A DNA stretch of 64,000 bases from Idiomarina sp. X4. GTDB lineage: Bacteria; Pseudomonadota; Gammaproteobacteria; Enterobacterales; Alteromonadaceae. Shown here one piece after another: positions 18,921-27,178 of the stretch. How positions within the stretch are numbered: position 1 is the first letter of the stretch; every line of letters begins with the position of its first letter. The translations under genes were made by a program, and so were the position numbers. The stretch is from positions 1,550,001 to 1,614,000 of the forward strand of contig NZ_CP025000.1 in assembly GCF_002808045.1 (NCBI RefSeq). Direction: 5' to 3'. The notes beneath the pieces are model-generated. The model had not been told where the DNA came from and did not search any database. It worked only from the letters and a program-made list of their open reading frames with translations.

Positions 18921-20204
18921 TTACTTCAGTTGGGTAAAGGCTTTTTCCGCCGCTTGTAAGGTCTTCTCAATGTCATCTTCAGTGTGTGCCGCTGACATGA
19001 AACCGCCTTCAAACGCAGAAGGCGCAAGGTATACCCCTTCATTCAGCATAGCGTGGTAGAACGTTTTGAAATGCTCCATATTGCACTGAGTTGCCTGCGT
19101 ATACGACGTCACTTCCGGCTCTTCAGTAAAGAAGAAACCAAACATGGAGCCGGCACGATTCGTTGTCATTGGCACGCCCGCTCTATTGGCGCGTTCTTGT
19201 AGACCATCCACTAACGCATCAACGCGTTGGTACAACTGGTCATAAAGGCCTGGAGTAGAGAGCTGTTGCAAAGCAGCCAAGCCTGCGGACATTGCGACAG
19301 GGTTCCCCGATAGTGTACCGGCCTGATACACAGGCCCCACCGGCGCAATGTAGTCCATGACTTCTTTCTTACCGCCAAAGGCACCCACCGGCATACCACC
19401 ACCAATCACTTTTCCTAAGGTGGTTAAGTCGGGAGTAATGCCATAGCGCTCCTGAGCGCCTCCCGGAGCAACTCGGAACCCAGTCATGACTTCGTCAAAA
19501 ATCAGAACCGAACCGTACTCGTCACAAACGTCACGTAGGCCTTCTAAAAAGCCGGGAACAGGCGGGATACAGTTCATATTGCCGGCAACCGGCTCAACGA
19601 TAATACAAGCAATATCGTCGCCGAACTCTTTAAATGCCTCTTTAACTGAATCGATGTCGTTGTAGTTAACAGTTAGCGTGTGCTTGGCTAAGTCTTCCGG
19701 AATGCCCGGAGAATTTGGAACACCCAAAGTCAGCGCGCCAGAGCCTGCTTTCACCAACAACGAGTCAGCATGACCATGATAGTTGCCTTCAAACTTCAGA
19801 ATTTTGTCACGGCCGGTGTAGCCACGCGCTAGGCGGATAGCCGTCATGGTGGCTTCGGTGCCGGAGTTCACCATACGAACCTTTTCAATCGACGGTACGA
19901 TTTTGCGAATGGTTTCCGCCATAGTGATTTCAATTTCCGTTGGCGTACCAAAGCTTAAACCACGTTTTGCAGCCGCTAAGGTTGCTTCTAAAACGGAAGG
20001 GTGGTTGTGCCCGAGAATCATTGGCCCCCATGAGCCAACGTAGTCAATGTAACGTTTACCGTCGGCATCAATCATATAAGCGCCTTCTGCGCTTTCAAAA
20101 AATATCGGTGTGCCACCAACGCCGCTAAAGGCTCGAACCGGCGAGTTAACGCCGCCGGGAATGCTAACTTGTGCTTGCTTGAATAAATCTTCTGAACGAC
20201 TCAT
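18921..20204 (-). CDS. hemL: Glutamate-1-semialdehyde 2,1-aminomutase
   Basis: Final step of the C5 route to 5-aminolevulinate for heme. The 427-residue PLP enzyme matches the family length. It has [10 protein letters not shown] near 18, [19 protein letters not shown] near 118, [10 protein letters not shown] near 147, the cofactor Asp in [11 protein letters not shown] near 244 and the Schiff-base Lys in [18 protein letters not shown] near 265-282. It is followed upstream by pyrB 15 bases away on the same strand. The HemJ gene is close by, giving a heme cluster. Confidence 0.97.
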   Translation of the reverse strand: MSRSEDLFKQAQVSIPGGVNSPVRAFSGVGGTPIFFESAEGAYMIDADGKRYIDYVGSWGPMILGHNHPSVLEATLAAAKRGLSFGTPTEIEITMAETIRKIVPSIEKVRMVNSGTEATMTAIRLARGYTGRDKILKFEGNYHGHADSLLVKAGSGALTLGVPNSPGIPEDLAKHTLTVNYNDIDSVKEAFKEFGDDIACIIVEPVAGNMNCIPPVPGFLEGLRDVCDEYGSVLIFDEVMTGFRVAPGGAQERYGITPDLTTLGKVIGGGMPVGAFGGKKEVMDYIAPVGPVYQAGTLSGNPVAMSAGLAALQQLSTPGLYDQLYQRVDALVDGLQERANRAGVPMTTNRAGSMFGFFFTEEPEVTSYTQATQCNMEHFKTFYHAMLNEGVYLAPSAFEGGFMSAAHTEDDIEKTLQAAEKAFTQLK

Positions 20205-20219
20205 GCCGCAGTTACCTCT

Positions 20220-21233
20220 TTATAGTTGGCTTTTTTCGCTGTACCAGATGACATCACATTCGTGTTTGTCGACCTGGTCAACCACGCCTAATGTCAGTGC
20301 AAATAGCGCCATACGAATGAGCACTCCGTTGTCCGCCTGTCTGAAAATAGCCAGGTTTGGGTTCTGGTTGAGATCATTGTCGAGCTCGTTCGCTTCTGCT
20401 CGTGAATCTCTGGGCAACGGGTGCATAATGACGGTATTGGGCTTGTAATGCTTAGTGTAAATATCCTGATTTAAACGGAATTTACCGCGATATTGATCAG
20501 CGTCTTCGGGACTGGCGAAACGCTCTTGCTGGATGCGAGTCTGGTACACAATGTCGGCATCAACAATGCCGTCGACTTTTTCCGTGATAGTCACCTGATG
20601 ACCGGCGCTATCCAGGGTGGTTAATACCGACTCAGGCATCGACAGTTCACGCGGAGAAATCAGCGTGAACTTAATGTTTTTATACATGGACAGCAGTGTC
20701 GATAATGAGTGAACCGTACGTCCGTACTTTAAGTCACCAATCATGCATATGTGCATGTTATCAATGCTCTGTTGGTGATAAGCCAGTTCTTTTTCGATGG
20801 TGTACAGGTCGAGAAGTGCCTGAGTCGGATGCTCATTAGCACCGTCACCACCATTAATGACCGGTACCCGGCTACCACTGGCAAACTCTTTCACCGAACC
20901 CGATTTCGGGTGGCGCATAGCAATAACATCGCTATAGCTGCTCAGCACGCGGGCCGTGTCGTAGAGAGACTCGCCTTTGGCAATCGCTGAGCTTTCCATG
21001 CCTGTGGTTTCACGAACCTCACCGCCGAGCAAATTAAAAGCGGTGCCGAAGCTTACCCGGGTACGTGTTGAAGGCTCGAAGAATAAGTTGCCGAGAATAG
21101 CTCCGTCCAATACTCGGGTTCGTTTTTTACGACGAGCATAGGGTTGCATTTTATCAGCAACGGAAAAGATATAATCGATACTGTCTCGGTCGAACTGGTT
21201 GACTGAGAGAATGTTGGAACCGGTGAAATTCAT
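20220..21233 (-). CDS. pyrB: Aspartate carbamoyltransferase catalytic chain
   Basis: Condenses carbamoyl phosphate with aspartate in pyrimidine synthesis. The ATG at 21233 gives 337 residues, longer than the 311 of E. coli PyrB because of internal inserts and a C-terminal tail. It has the carbamoyl-phosphate motif FFEPSTRTRVSF near 52, RHPKSGS near 106, HPTQALLDLYTI near 136 and MHPLPR near 272. No pyrI regulatory gene is adjacent, so allosteric control may differ from the enteric enzyme. A TATAGT at 21277-21282 (reverse strand) is a possible -10. Confidence 0.94.
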   Translation of the reverse strand: MNFTGSNILSVNQFDRDSIDYIFSVADKMQPYARRKKRTRVLDGAILGNLFFEPSTRTRVSFGTAFNLLGGEVRETTGMESSAIAKGESLYDTARVLSSYSDVIAMRHPKSGSVKEFASGSRVPVINGGDGANEHPTQALLDLYTIEKELAYHQQSIDNMHICMIGDLKYGRTVHSLSTLLSMYKNIKFTLISPRELSMPESVLTTLDSAGHQVTITEKVDGIVDADIVYQTRIQQERFASPEDADQYRGKFRLNQDIYTKHYKPNTVIMHPLPRDSRAEANELDNDLNQNPNLAIFRQADNGVLIRMALFALTLGVVDQVDKHECDVIWYSEKSQL

Positions 21234-21303
21234 CAATAGGTGCGCCTCTGCCGCCGAATGTCACTGGACGCACACTATAGCAAAGTCAGCACCGTTTTAG
21301 AAT

Positions 21304-21735
21304 CTAATACGGCTTCACCACGGCTAAAATAATAATCGCGAAAAGCGCCAGAACCGGCAGTTCATTAAAGACTCGATAAAAGCGATGACTTTTCGTATTT
21401 TTACCGTTCTTAAAGTCCCTCAATAATTTGAAGCAGTAACCATGGTACGCGTATAAAAGCGTGACTAAAACCAATTTGGTATGCATCCAGCCACTGGCGG
21501 CAAACCAAGCAGAACCGTAGGCAAAAATGAGCACCAGTCCAAAAACCAGAGTTAAAATAGCAAAAGGTGTGACGAAGAACAGTAAACGTCTTTCCATTAC
21601 GCAAAACTGTTCGTGTACCGCGGGTTTAGCATTCATGGCGTGATACACAAACAGCCGGGGTAAGTAAAAAATACCCGCAAACCAGGCCACCATAAAGGCA
21701 ATATGCAATGCTTTAACCCATAAAATCCACGTCAT
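21304..21735 (-). CDS. hemJ: Protoporphyrinogen IX oxidase HemJ
   Basis: Small integral membrane protein that oxidises protoporphyrinogen IX in many bacteria lacking HemG or HemY. The 143 residues form four hydrophobic segments, with the conserved His in KALHIAFMVAWFAG near residue 11, the RLFVYHAM segment, and a conserved GWMHTKLVL near 82-90. The start overlaps the clc stop by four bases. Proximity to hemL supports a heme role. Confidence 0.88.
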   Translation of the reverse strand: MTWILWVKALHIAFMVAWFAGIFYLPRLFVYHAMNAKPAVHEQFCVMERRLLFFVTPFAILTLVFGLVLIFAYGSAWFAASGWMHTKLVLVTLLYAYHGYCFKLLRDFKNGKNTKSHRFYRVFNELPVLALFAIIILAVVKPY

Positions 21736-23420
21736 GCTAACTCTCTTTGTAATGCTTTACGGACGGTTTCCCACGTCACTATGCCACACGGGTGTTCACC
21801 GTTTGATTCATAAATATACACCGCACCACGGCGCTGTTGTCCAATTTCATCGTACACTTCAGCCAGTGTTGAGGTGATACGCAAACCTTTAATAGGTGTA
21901 TAGCTCAAACTGGGGCTGTCTCCAGCGGTAATATCATAGGATACAAGACGGTACAGAGGCTGGTTGTCTTCATCCACGGACATGACGATAACCGTTTTTG
22001 CCTGGGCGGATTCCAGGGAGTCGACCAACTCATTCTGGGTGGGTTCGAGCAAGAGTTTAAAGTCCGTCTCCATGACGTTTTCGACGCCGGTCTTCTGCAG
22101 CGCTACGTGCACAGGAGCCAGTTGGTAGGGCAAATCCTGCAACTCCAACTGAGCGATAAAAATTGATTTTGATTTAAACAGCTGACTGGATATCAGATAG
22201 GCCGGGACAATCACCATCATTGCCGGAATAATAATTTCGACACTGCGAGATAACTCGACGATAGCCAGAAGCGCCGCCATAGGCGCGTGAATGCACGCCG
22301 CCAAAATACCGGCCATGCCAAGTAGAATGAAACTGTCAAAAGACAAGGCTTGTTGAATGCCTAATACATCCACCGCGCCAACGAAAACTGCTGCAATAAT
22401 GGCTCCAATACCAAACACCGCACCAATTAAGCCACCCGGAATGCCCATACCAAGTGCAATGGCGGCGGCAAATAGCTTGGCAAGCAATAGCGTGGTGAGC
22501 AATGACATTTCGCCTTGGTGATTAATGACCTGCTCGATAGCCGTCAAACCCGGCCCCAGGCTGGTTGGAATAATAACCGCTAATGACGCGGTAATAATGC
22601 CCGCGAACAGAAGCCGAGTCAGTAAGGACATGTCTTTGACTGTATCCATAACATCCAGCATGAGTTTTTTGAAAATCACACCAACGACGCCCAGCACTAC
22701 GCCAAGAATGACGACCCAGGGCAACTGGGTGGTTGGAATGTCCTGCGCCGACAACATGGCAAGTTCAGAAGCGACGCCAAAGATTTCTTCTGTTATTAAT
22801 GACCCTGCGACCGCTGACAACATGACCGGAATGAACACGTGAACTTTGTATTCGCGCAGAACCACTTCCATGACCAGTACCATGGCCGCAAGAGGTGTAT
22901 TAAACGATGCTGCAATAGCGGCCGCAATACCGCAGGCGGCTAGTGTTCGCAAGGCGTTTTTGGGTGCATCGACATGGAAGCCGAGCCAAGTCGAAGCGGC
23001 TGCGCCTAAGTGAACCGCTGGGCCTTCGCGACCAACACTGTAGCCGGCAATAAGAGCAATAATACCGCCAAAAAACTGGTTAACGGTGCTGCGCCACGGG
23101 AGCATCCCGTAATGCTGTTTCATACGATGGATGACATAAGGGATGCCCATGCGTACATAGCGCGAACCCGATAAGCGAAAAATACCGTAAATAAGTAACG
23201 CTGCGGCAATGGGTATGATAAAACGGAGCGTTGTTGGCAACGGTTCCTGCCAGTAGGTGTCGTTACCAATAAGATGAGCGCCGTATTCAATCGCAAAGCG
23301 GAAACCGGCAATCATTAATGCGGCGAGCACGCCCCCGGCTAACCCCAACAAACAGATAGCAATTGTTGTTGACGGCATGGCCAACTGCTTGCGTAATTGC
23401 TGTCTTAATAAAGGCGCCAT
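21732..23420 (-). CDS. ClC family chloride channel/antiporter with CBS domains
   Basis: Membrane protein of 562 residues related to ClcA. About ten to eleven hydrophobic helices carry the ClC filter motifs GREGPAVHLGAAAS near 130-143 (with the gating Glu) and GIPGGLIGAVFG near 325. The C-terminal 130 residues look like a CBS pair facing the cytoplasm, a part missing from E. coli ClcA. Its place between hemL and erpA matches E. coli clcA. Whether it is a channel or a proton-coupled exchanger cannot be told from the motifs. Confidence 0.9.
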   Translation of the reverse strand: MAPLLRQQLRKQLAMPSTTIAICLLGLAGGVLAALMIAGFRFAIEYGAHLIGNDTYWQEPLPTTLRFIIPIAAALLIYGIFRLSGSRYVRMGIPYVIHRMKQHYGMLPWRSTVNQFFGGIIALIAGYSVGREGPAVHLGAAASTWLGFHVDAPKNALRTLAACGIAAAIAASFNTPLAAMVLVMEVVLREYKVHVFIPVMLSAVAGSLITEEIFGVASELAMLSAQDIPTTQLPWVVILGVVLGVVGVIFKKLMLDVMDTVKDMSLLTRLLFAGIITASLAVIIPTSLGPGLTAIEQVINHQGEMSLLTTLLLAKLFAAAIALGMGIPGGLIGAVFGIGAIIAAVFVGAVDVLGIQQALSFDSFILLGMAGILAACIHAPMAALLAIVELSRSVEIIIPAMMVIVPAYLISSQLFKSKSIFIAQLELQDLPYQLAPVHVALQKTGVENVMETDFKLLLEPTQNELVDSLESAQAKTVIVMSVDEDNQPLYRLVSYDITAGDSPSLSYTPIKGLRITSTLAEVYDEIGQQRRGAVYIYESNGEHPCGIVTWETVRKALQRELA

Positions 23421-23514
23421 TTAATGTTGTTCCTTACACTAAACCAAGGCTCAAGGCTTGCATATTTATCAATAACATATCAGCATAAGCGGCTAATGGA
23501 AATGAGCGAGTATT

Positions 23515-24261
23515 ATGAAGCTGTATTTTAATCTCAAATATTGGCAAAAGCGTATCGGCAGGCTGCCAACTTTTTTGGCGGTGGCTGGTTTAATCGTACT
23601 TTTTGCCTATTTAGCTTACCTTGCCGGCGTTTGGCATGCGAACTCGTTGAAAGAAACGGTCAGGGAGCAGTCCAATCAACTGGACGATATGTATAAACGT
23701 CTGGAGCAGATGGAATATCAACGCCACGTAATGCAAGTGGAACTGGATATTGAGCGCTCATCGAATCAAAGCTTGCAGGACGAATTAACGGCATTACAAA
23801 ATGATAACTATGCCTTACGCAGGGATCTTGCGTTTTACCAGAAAATAATGGCACCTGAGTTACAGCAAGGTGGGGTTACTATCGACTCCATCACGGTGAC
23901 ACCGAACCAGGCCGAAAAACATTTCCATTTCTCGTTGGCGGTTCTCCAGATTGAGCAACGTCGGCGTTTCGTGGAAGGGCGGGTCGCTATTGATTTAGTG
24001 GGGCGAGTTAACGGCGAAAAGCGCCGCTTTGACCTGATGAAGTTAGCCAACATTGGTGCCGATGAACGTAACTTCACCATGCGTTATTTCTCAGTATACG
24101 AAGGTGATTTTTTCATGCCTGAAGGGCTTGTACCTGAGCGTATTGATGTGTCGGTTACATTAACCGACGGAGGACGTGGCACGTTAAATCGTTCGTTCTT
24201 TTGGAAAGACATTCGAAAAGGTCAGCCGGCAACGAATGTCAGGACTGACGGCGATACTTGA
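23515..24261 (+). CDS. Membrane-anchored coiled-coil protein, DUF6776-like
   Basis: Function unknown. The 248 residues start with a basic segment, then a single membrane helix (about 18-40), a coiled coil rich in Gln, Glu and Leu (about 45-110) and a C-terminal beta-rich domain of about 120 residues ending in a Trp-Lys-Asp segment near 228. The topology suggests a small cytoplasmic tail and a periplasmic coil plus head. I recall that such genes commonly precede erpA in gammaproteobacteria, which is the position here. No catalytic motif is visible. Confidence 0.65.
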   Translation: MKLYFNLKYWQKRIGRLPTFLAVAGLIVLFAYLAYLAGVWHANSLKETVREQSNQLDDMYKRLEQMEYQRHVMQVELDIERSSNQSLQDELTALQNDNYALRRDLAFYQKIMAPELQQGGVTIDSITVTPNQAEKHFHFSLAVLQIEQRRRFVEGRVAIDLVGRVNGEKRRFDLMKLANIGADERNFTMRYFSVYEGDFFMPEGLVPERIDVSVTLTDGGRGTLNRSFFWKDIRKGQPATNVRTDGDT

Positions 24262-24286
24262 CCAAAATAGTCAGGTAAGAGAAAAT
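24258..24286 (+). promoter_or_regulatory. Candidate sigma70 promoter for erpA
   Basis: TTGACC at 24258-24263 and GAAAAT at 24281-24286 are separated by exactly 17 bases, matching 5 and 4 of 6 consensus positions. It begins at the stop of the upstream gene and lies 31-59 bases before the erpA ATG. It would let erpA be transcribed on its own. Confidence 0.4.
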
Positions 24287-24316
24287 GCCCACAGAGTTCA
24301 ACGAGGGTGAAACACT

Positions 24317-24667
24317 ATGAGCAGTTCTGCGGAAACAGCGGTACCTATTGAGTTTACCGAACAAGCCGCAAAGAAAGTGAGCCAGCTGATTGCGGAAGAA
24401 GAAAATCCGAACTTGAAGCTGCGCGTCTATGTGACGGGCGGCGGTTGTTCAGGTTTTCAATACGGCTTTACCTTTGATGAAACCCCCAACCCGGGCGATA
24501 TGCAGGTCGAAAAAGAAGGTGTGACTTTATTGGTTGATCCAATGAGCCTCCAGTATCTTATGGGTGGCATTGTTAGCTATGAAGAAGGCTTGCAAGGTTC
24601 GCGCTTTTTCGTTGACAACCCTAATGCCACTACTACCTGCGGTTGTGGTTCAAGTTTCTCTATCTAG
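24317..24667 (+). CDS. erpA: Iron-sulfur cluster insertion protein ErpA
   Basis: A-type carrier that delivers Fe-S clusters to target proteins, including isoprenoid enzymes in E. coli. The 116-residue protein has the three conserved cysteines in [11 protein letters not shown] (near 42) and TTCGCGSSF (near 108 and 110). A Shine-Dalgarno-like GAGGGTGA precedes the ATG. Gene order with anmK, an M23 peptidase and tyrS downstream resembles Pseudomonas, and with clc and hemL upstream resembles E. coli. Confidence 0.97.
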   Translation: MSSSAETAVPIEFTEQAAKKVSQLIAEEENPNLKLRVYVTGGGCSGFQYGFTFDETPNPGDMQVEKEGVTLLVDPMSLQYLMGGIVSYEEGLQGSRFFVDNPNATTTCGCGSSFSI

Positions 24668-24690
24668 GCTATCCAAAACACTCGCTGAAG

Positions 24691-24719
24691 CTGAAACCAG
24701 CACGCATTTGCGCTAAAAT
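24691..24719 (+). promoter_or_regulatory. Candidate pepQ promoter placed just before a hairpin
   Basis: CTGAAA at 24691-24696 and TAAAAT at 24714-24719 with 17-base spacing (4 and 5 of 6 matches). Transcription would begin near A24726, inside the left arm of the following hairpin, so this transcript would lack most of that arm. Confidence 0.4.
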
Positions 24720-24748
24720 AACCTCACCATTTGTTGTGAGGTTTTTTT
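24720..24748 (+). terminator. Terminator-like hairpin abutting the pepQ start codon
   Basis: AACCTCAC (24720-24727) pairs with GTGAGGTT (24736-24743) across an 8-base loop, followed by a T-run to 24748; the pepQ ATG is the next base. The structure should end erpA transcripts. Its right arm also contains GTGAGG, the likely pepQ Shine-Dalgarno, 7 bases from the ATG. Confidence 0.7.
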
Positions 24749-26068
24749 ATGAGTGCATACGCTGAACACATTAAAACCGTTTGTGAGCGCTTCGATAAGG
24801 CACTGGCAGATACTGGTTTTGAATCAACTCTGATTTACTCAGGTCAACCACGCGTTGATTTCCTTGATGACAACGCACCTCCGTATCGAGTCAACCCATT
24901 GTTTAAATACTGGGTACCCGTCACAGAAAGCCCGAAAAGTGCGATTTTTTATCGCAAAGGCAGCCAGCGCCCAACCGTGTATCTATTTCAGGCAAAAGAC
25001 TTCTGGCACGCACCGGTCAATGTACCGGAAGAAGAATGGCAGCAGTATGTCGATTTAAAAATTATCGATGACCTTAGCGTTATGACTGACGATATCGGTA
25101 GCGATCTTGCCAGTGCCGCCTTTATCGGTGAAGACTTCGCAGAGCCTGTTCACAGCTGGAATGTAAAAGCTCGTAACCCACAGAACTTAATTGATCACTT
25201 GCACTTTCACAGAGCCATAAAAACGGAGTGGGAAGTAGAGAATTTGCGCGAAGCCAATAAGCTGGCCGCAAAAGCGCATGTTGCTGCAAAAGAAGCCTTC
25301 TATGCTGAGAAAAGTGAGTTGGAAATTCATCATGCCTATTTAGCGGCAATTGATTTTCGTGAATCACAAGTACCTTATAACAGCATTGTCGCTCTGAATA
25401 GCCACTCAGCAATTTTGCATTACGATGTTTATGATACTGAGCCACCTAAGCAGTTTCGTTCTTTCCTGATTGATGCGGGCGCACGTTATCGTGGCTACTG
25501 TGCTGACATCACGCGTTCTTATGCGTACGAAGAAGGCTTTTATGCGGACTTAGTTAAGGCTATGGATAACGCCCAGAGAGACTTACTGAGTGAAATTAAG
25601 CCCGGTGTTAACTATTATGACTTACACGTCTCGATGCACTTGAAGGTGGCTCAGATTCTGAGTGACTTTGGTTTTATCAATGGCGATGCACAAAGTATTT
25701 ACGACAAAGGTTACACCAGTGCCTTTATGCCTCACGGTCTGGGTCACTTTATTGGCTTGCAGGTTCACGACGTCGGGGGCTTCCTGAAGTCTGATGATGG
25801 CAGCAGTTACGAGCGTAGTAAGCGTCATCCGTTCTTGCGTTTGCTACGTGATGTTGAAGAAGGTCAGGTGTTTACCATTGAGCCAGGTCTCTATGTTGTT
25901 GACCAGTTGCTCGAAGAGCACAAAGACAGCGACGACATTAACTGGGATAAGGTTGACGAGTTACGACCTTATGGCGGTGTTCGTATTGAAGACAGCATTG
26001 TTGTCGGTAAAGACGGAAACAACGAGAACCTGACTCGTGACGCTTTTAAAGCCCTGGGGGCTGAGTAA
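24749..26068 (+). CDS. pepQ: Xaa-Pro dipeptidase
   Basis: Cytoplasmic di-metal hydrolase that splits dipeptides with C-terminal proline; marine members also act on organophosphates. The 439 residues match the PepQ length. Metal ligands fall in IDAGARYRGYCADITRSY (near 240-257), PHGLGHFIGLQVHDVGG (near 333-349), the Glu of FTIEPGLYV (near 376) and VRIEDS (near 411). It is converging on anmK with only 3 bases between stops. Confidence 0.95.
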   Translation: MSAYAEHIKTVCERFDKALADTGFESTLIYSGQPRVDFLDDNAPPYRVNPLFKYWVPVTESPKSAIFYRKGSQRPTVYLFQAKDFWHAPVNVPEEEWQQYVDLKIIDDLSVMTDDIGSDLASAAFIGEDFAEPVHSWNVKARNPQNLIDHLHFHRAIKTEWEVENLREANKLAAKAHVAAKEAFYAEKSELEIHHAYLAAIDFRESQVPYNSIVALNSHSAILHYDVYDTEPPKQFRSFLIDAGARYRGYCADITRSYAYEEGFYADLVKAMDNAQRDLLSEIKPGVNYYDLHVSMHLKVAQILSDFGFINGDAQSIYDKGYTSAFMPHGLGHFIGLQVHDVGGFLKSDDGSSYERSKRHPFLRLLRDVEEGQVFTIEPGLYVVDQLLEEHKDSDDINWDKVDELRPYGGVRIEDSIVVGKDGNNENLTRDAFKALGAE

Positions 26069-26071
26069 AGT

Positions 26072-27178
26072 TTAAGAAAATAACGTTTTAGAACCGAGTA
26101 CAACCGGGGCCGCTGCACCTGTGACTGCAGGGTGGTTCCCCGGTTTTTTATGCTCATAGCACCAACCTAACCAGGCAAACGCCATTGCCTCAACCCATTG
26201 AGGGTCAACTCCAAGCTCTTGCGTCGTTCCACATATCGTTGAACCGAGGCGCTGGGTGATTTCTGTTATGAGCAGCTCATTGTTGGTACCGCCGCCGCAA
26301 AAGTAAACCTGCTCAGGCTTCGTGGGTAAACCATTAATTTCGTTACTTAGCGTTTCGGCAGTAAGTGCGAGCAAGGTTCTTTGAACATCTTCAGGTGTGT
26401 AGTTCGCTTTGAGAAGCCGCTTTAAATACGCCAGGTTAAACTCTTCACGGCCAGTACTCTTTGGCGCTTTGCGGGAAAAGAATGGATGTTGTAGTAACAC
26501 ATTTAACAGCTCTTCTATAACCTTGCCCTGACTCGCTAAGTGACCATTCTCATCGTAGCTTTTGTTTGCATTGCAGTGTTGTATCCACTGGTCCATCAAG
26601 GTATTGGCAGGGCCTGTATCAAAGCCAAGTAGCTGTTGCTGAGGGCCTAACCACGTGATGTTGGCAATGCCACCTAAGTTAACAATAGCGACGCTTTTCT
26701 CTGGTTGGGCGAAAATGTGCCTGTGAAACGCCGGGACTAATGGCGCGCCTTGACCGCCAGCTGCGACGTCTTTGCGGCGAAAGTCATGTATGACGTCTAT
26801 TTGGGTGTTAAATGCCAGCCTGGAAGGATCACCTAACTGCAGCGTGTAAGGCGAACGATGACCGGGTTTGTGACGAACGGTTTGACCATGACTGGCTATG
26901 GCTGTGACATTTTCAGCCGGCACTTGAACTTTACTCAATAACTCCTTTACGGCAGCAGCAGATTGCTCAGAAAAAAGTACATCCAACTCAGCGAACTCAT
27001 CGGCACGCCATTGGTCACTCACGCTAAGCTGTAAGAGCCGATTACGCAGTTCAATTGGAATAGGGAAGCTAAGGGATGCATTTAGAGCAGGCTTTCCGTC
27101 AGCGTCTATCTGAACCAGCACGGCGTCAATCGCGTCCATGCTGGTTCCTGACATTAAGCCAACATAAAGCTCGGACAT
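26072..27178 (-). CDS. anmK: Anhydro-N-acetylmuramic acid kinase
   Basis: Phosphorylates and opens the 1,6-anhydro ring of anhMurNAc recovered from peptidoglycan, giving MurNAc-6-phosphate. The 368-residue protein has the ATP-binding entry GLMSGTSMDAIDAVLV (7-22), ASHGQTVRHKPG near 94-105, VNLGGIANITWLG near 163, GFDTGPANTLMD near 183 and CGGGTNN near 293. Its start overlaps the upstream peptidase stop by one base. With AmgK and MurU elsewhere in the window it fits the MurU recycling route, which would need a MupP phosphatase not seen here. Confidence 0.96.
   Translation of the reverse strand: MSELYVGLMSGTSMDAIDAVLVQIDADGKPALNASLSFPIPIELRNRLLQLSVSDQWRADEFAELDVLFSEQSAAAVKELLSKVQVPAENVTAIASHGQTVRHKPGHRSPYTLQLGDPSRLAFNTQIDVIHDFRRKDVAAGGQGAPLVPAFHRHIFAQPEKSVAIVNLGGIANITWLGPQQQLLGFDTGPANTLMDQWIQHCNANKSYDENGHLASQGKVIEELLNVLLQHPFFSRKAPKSTGREEFNLAYLKRLLKANYTPEDVQRTLLALTAETLSNEINGLPTKPEQVYFCGGGTNNELLITEITQRLGSTICGTTQELGVDPQWVEAMAFAWLGWCYEHKKPGNHPAVTGAAAPVVLGSKTLFS
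26102..26149 (+). terminator. pepQ terminator inside the anmK 3' coding end
   Basis: AACCGGGG (26102-26109) pairs with CCCCGGTT (26138-26145), with a nested CTGCA/TGCAG pair, followed on the forward strand by T26144-26149. It sits about 34 bases past the pepQ stop and wholly within codons of the opposing anmK gene. Confidence 0.75.
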
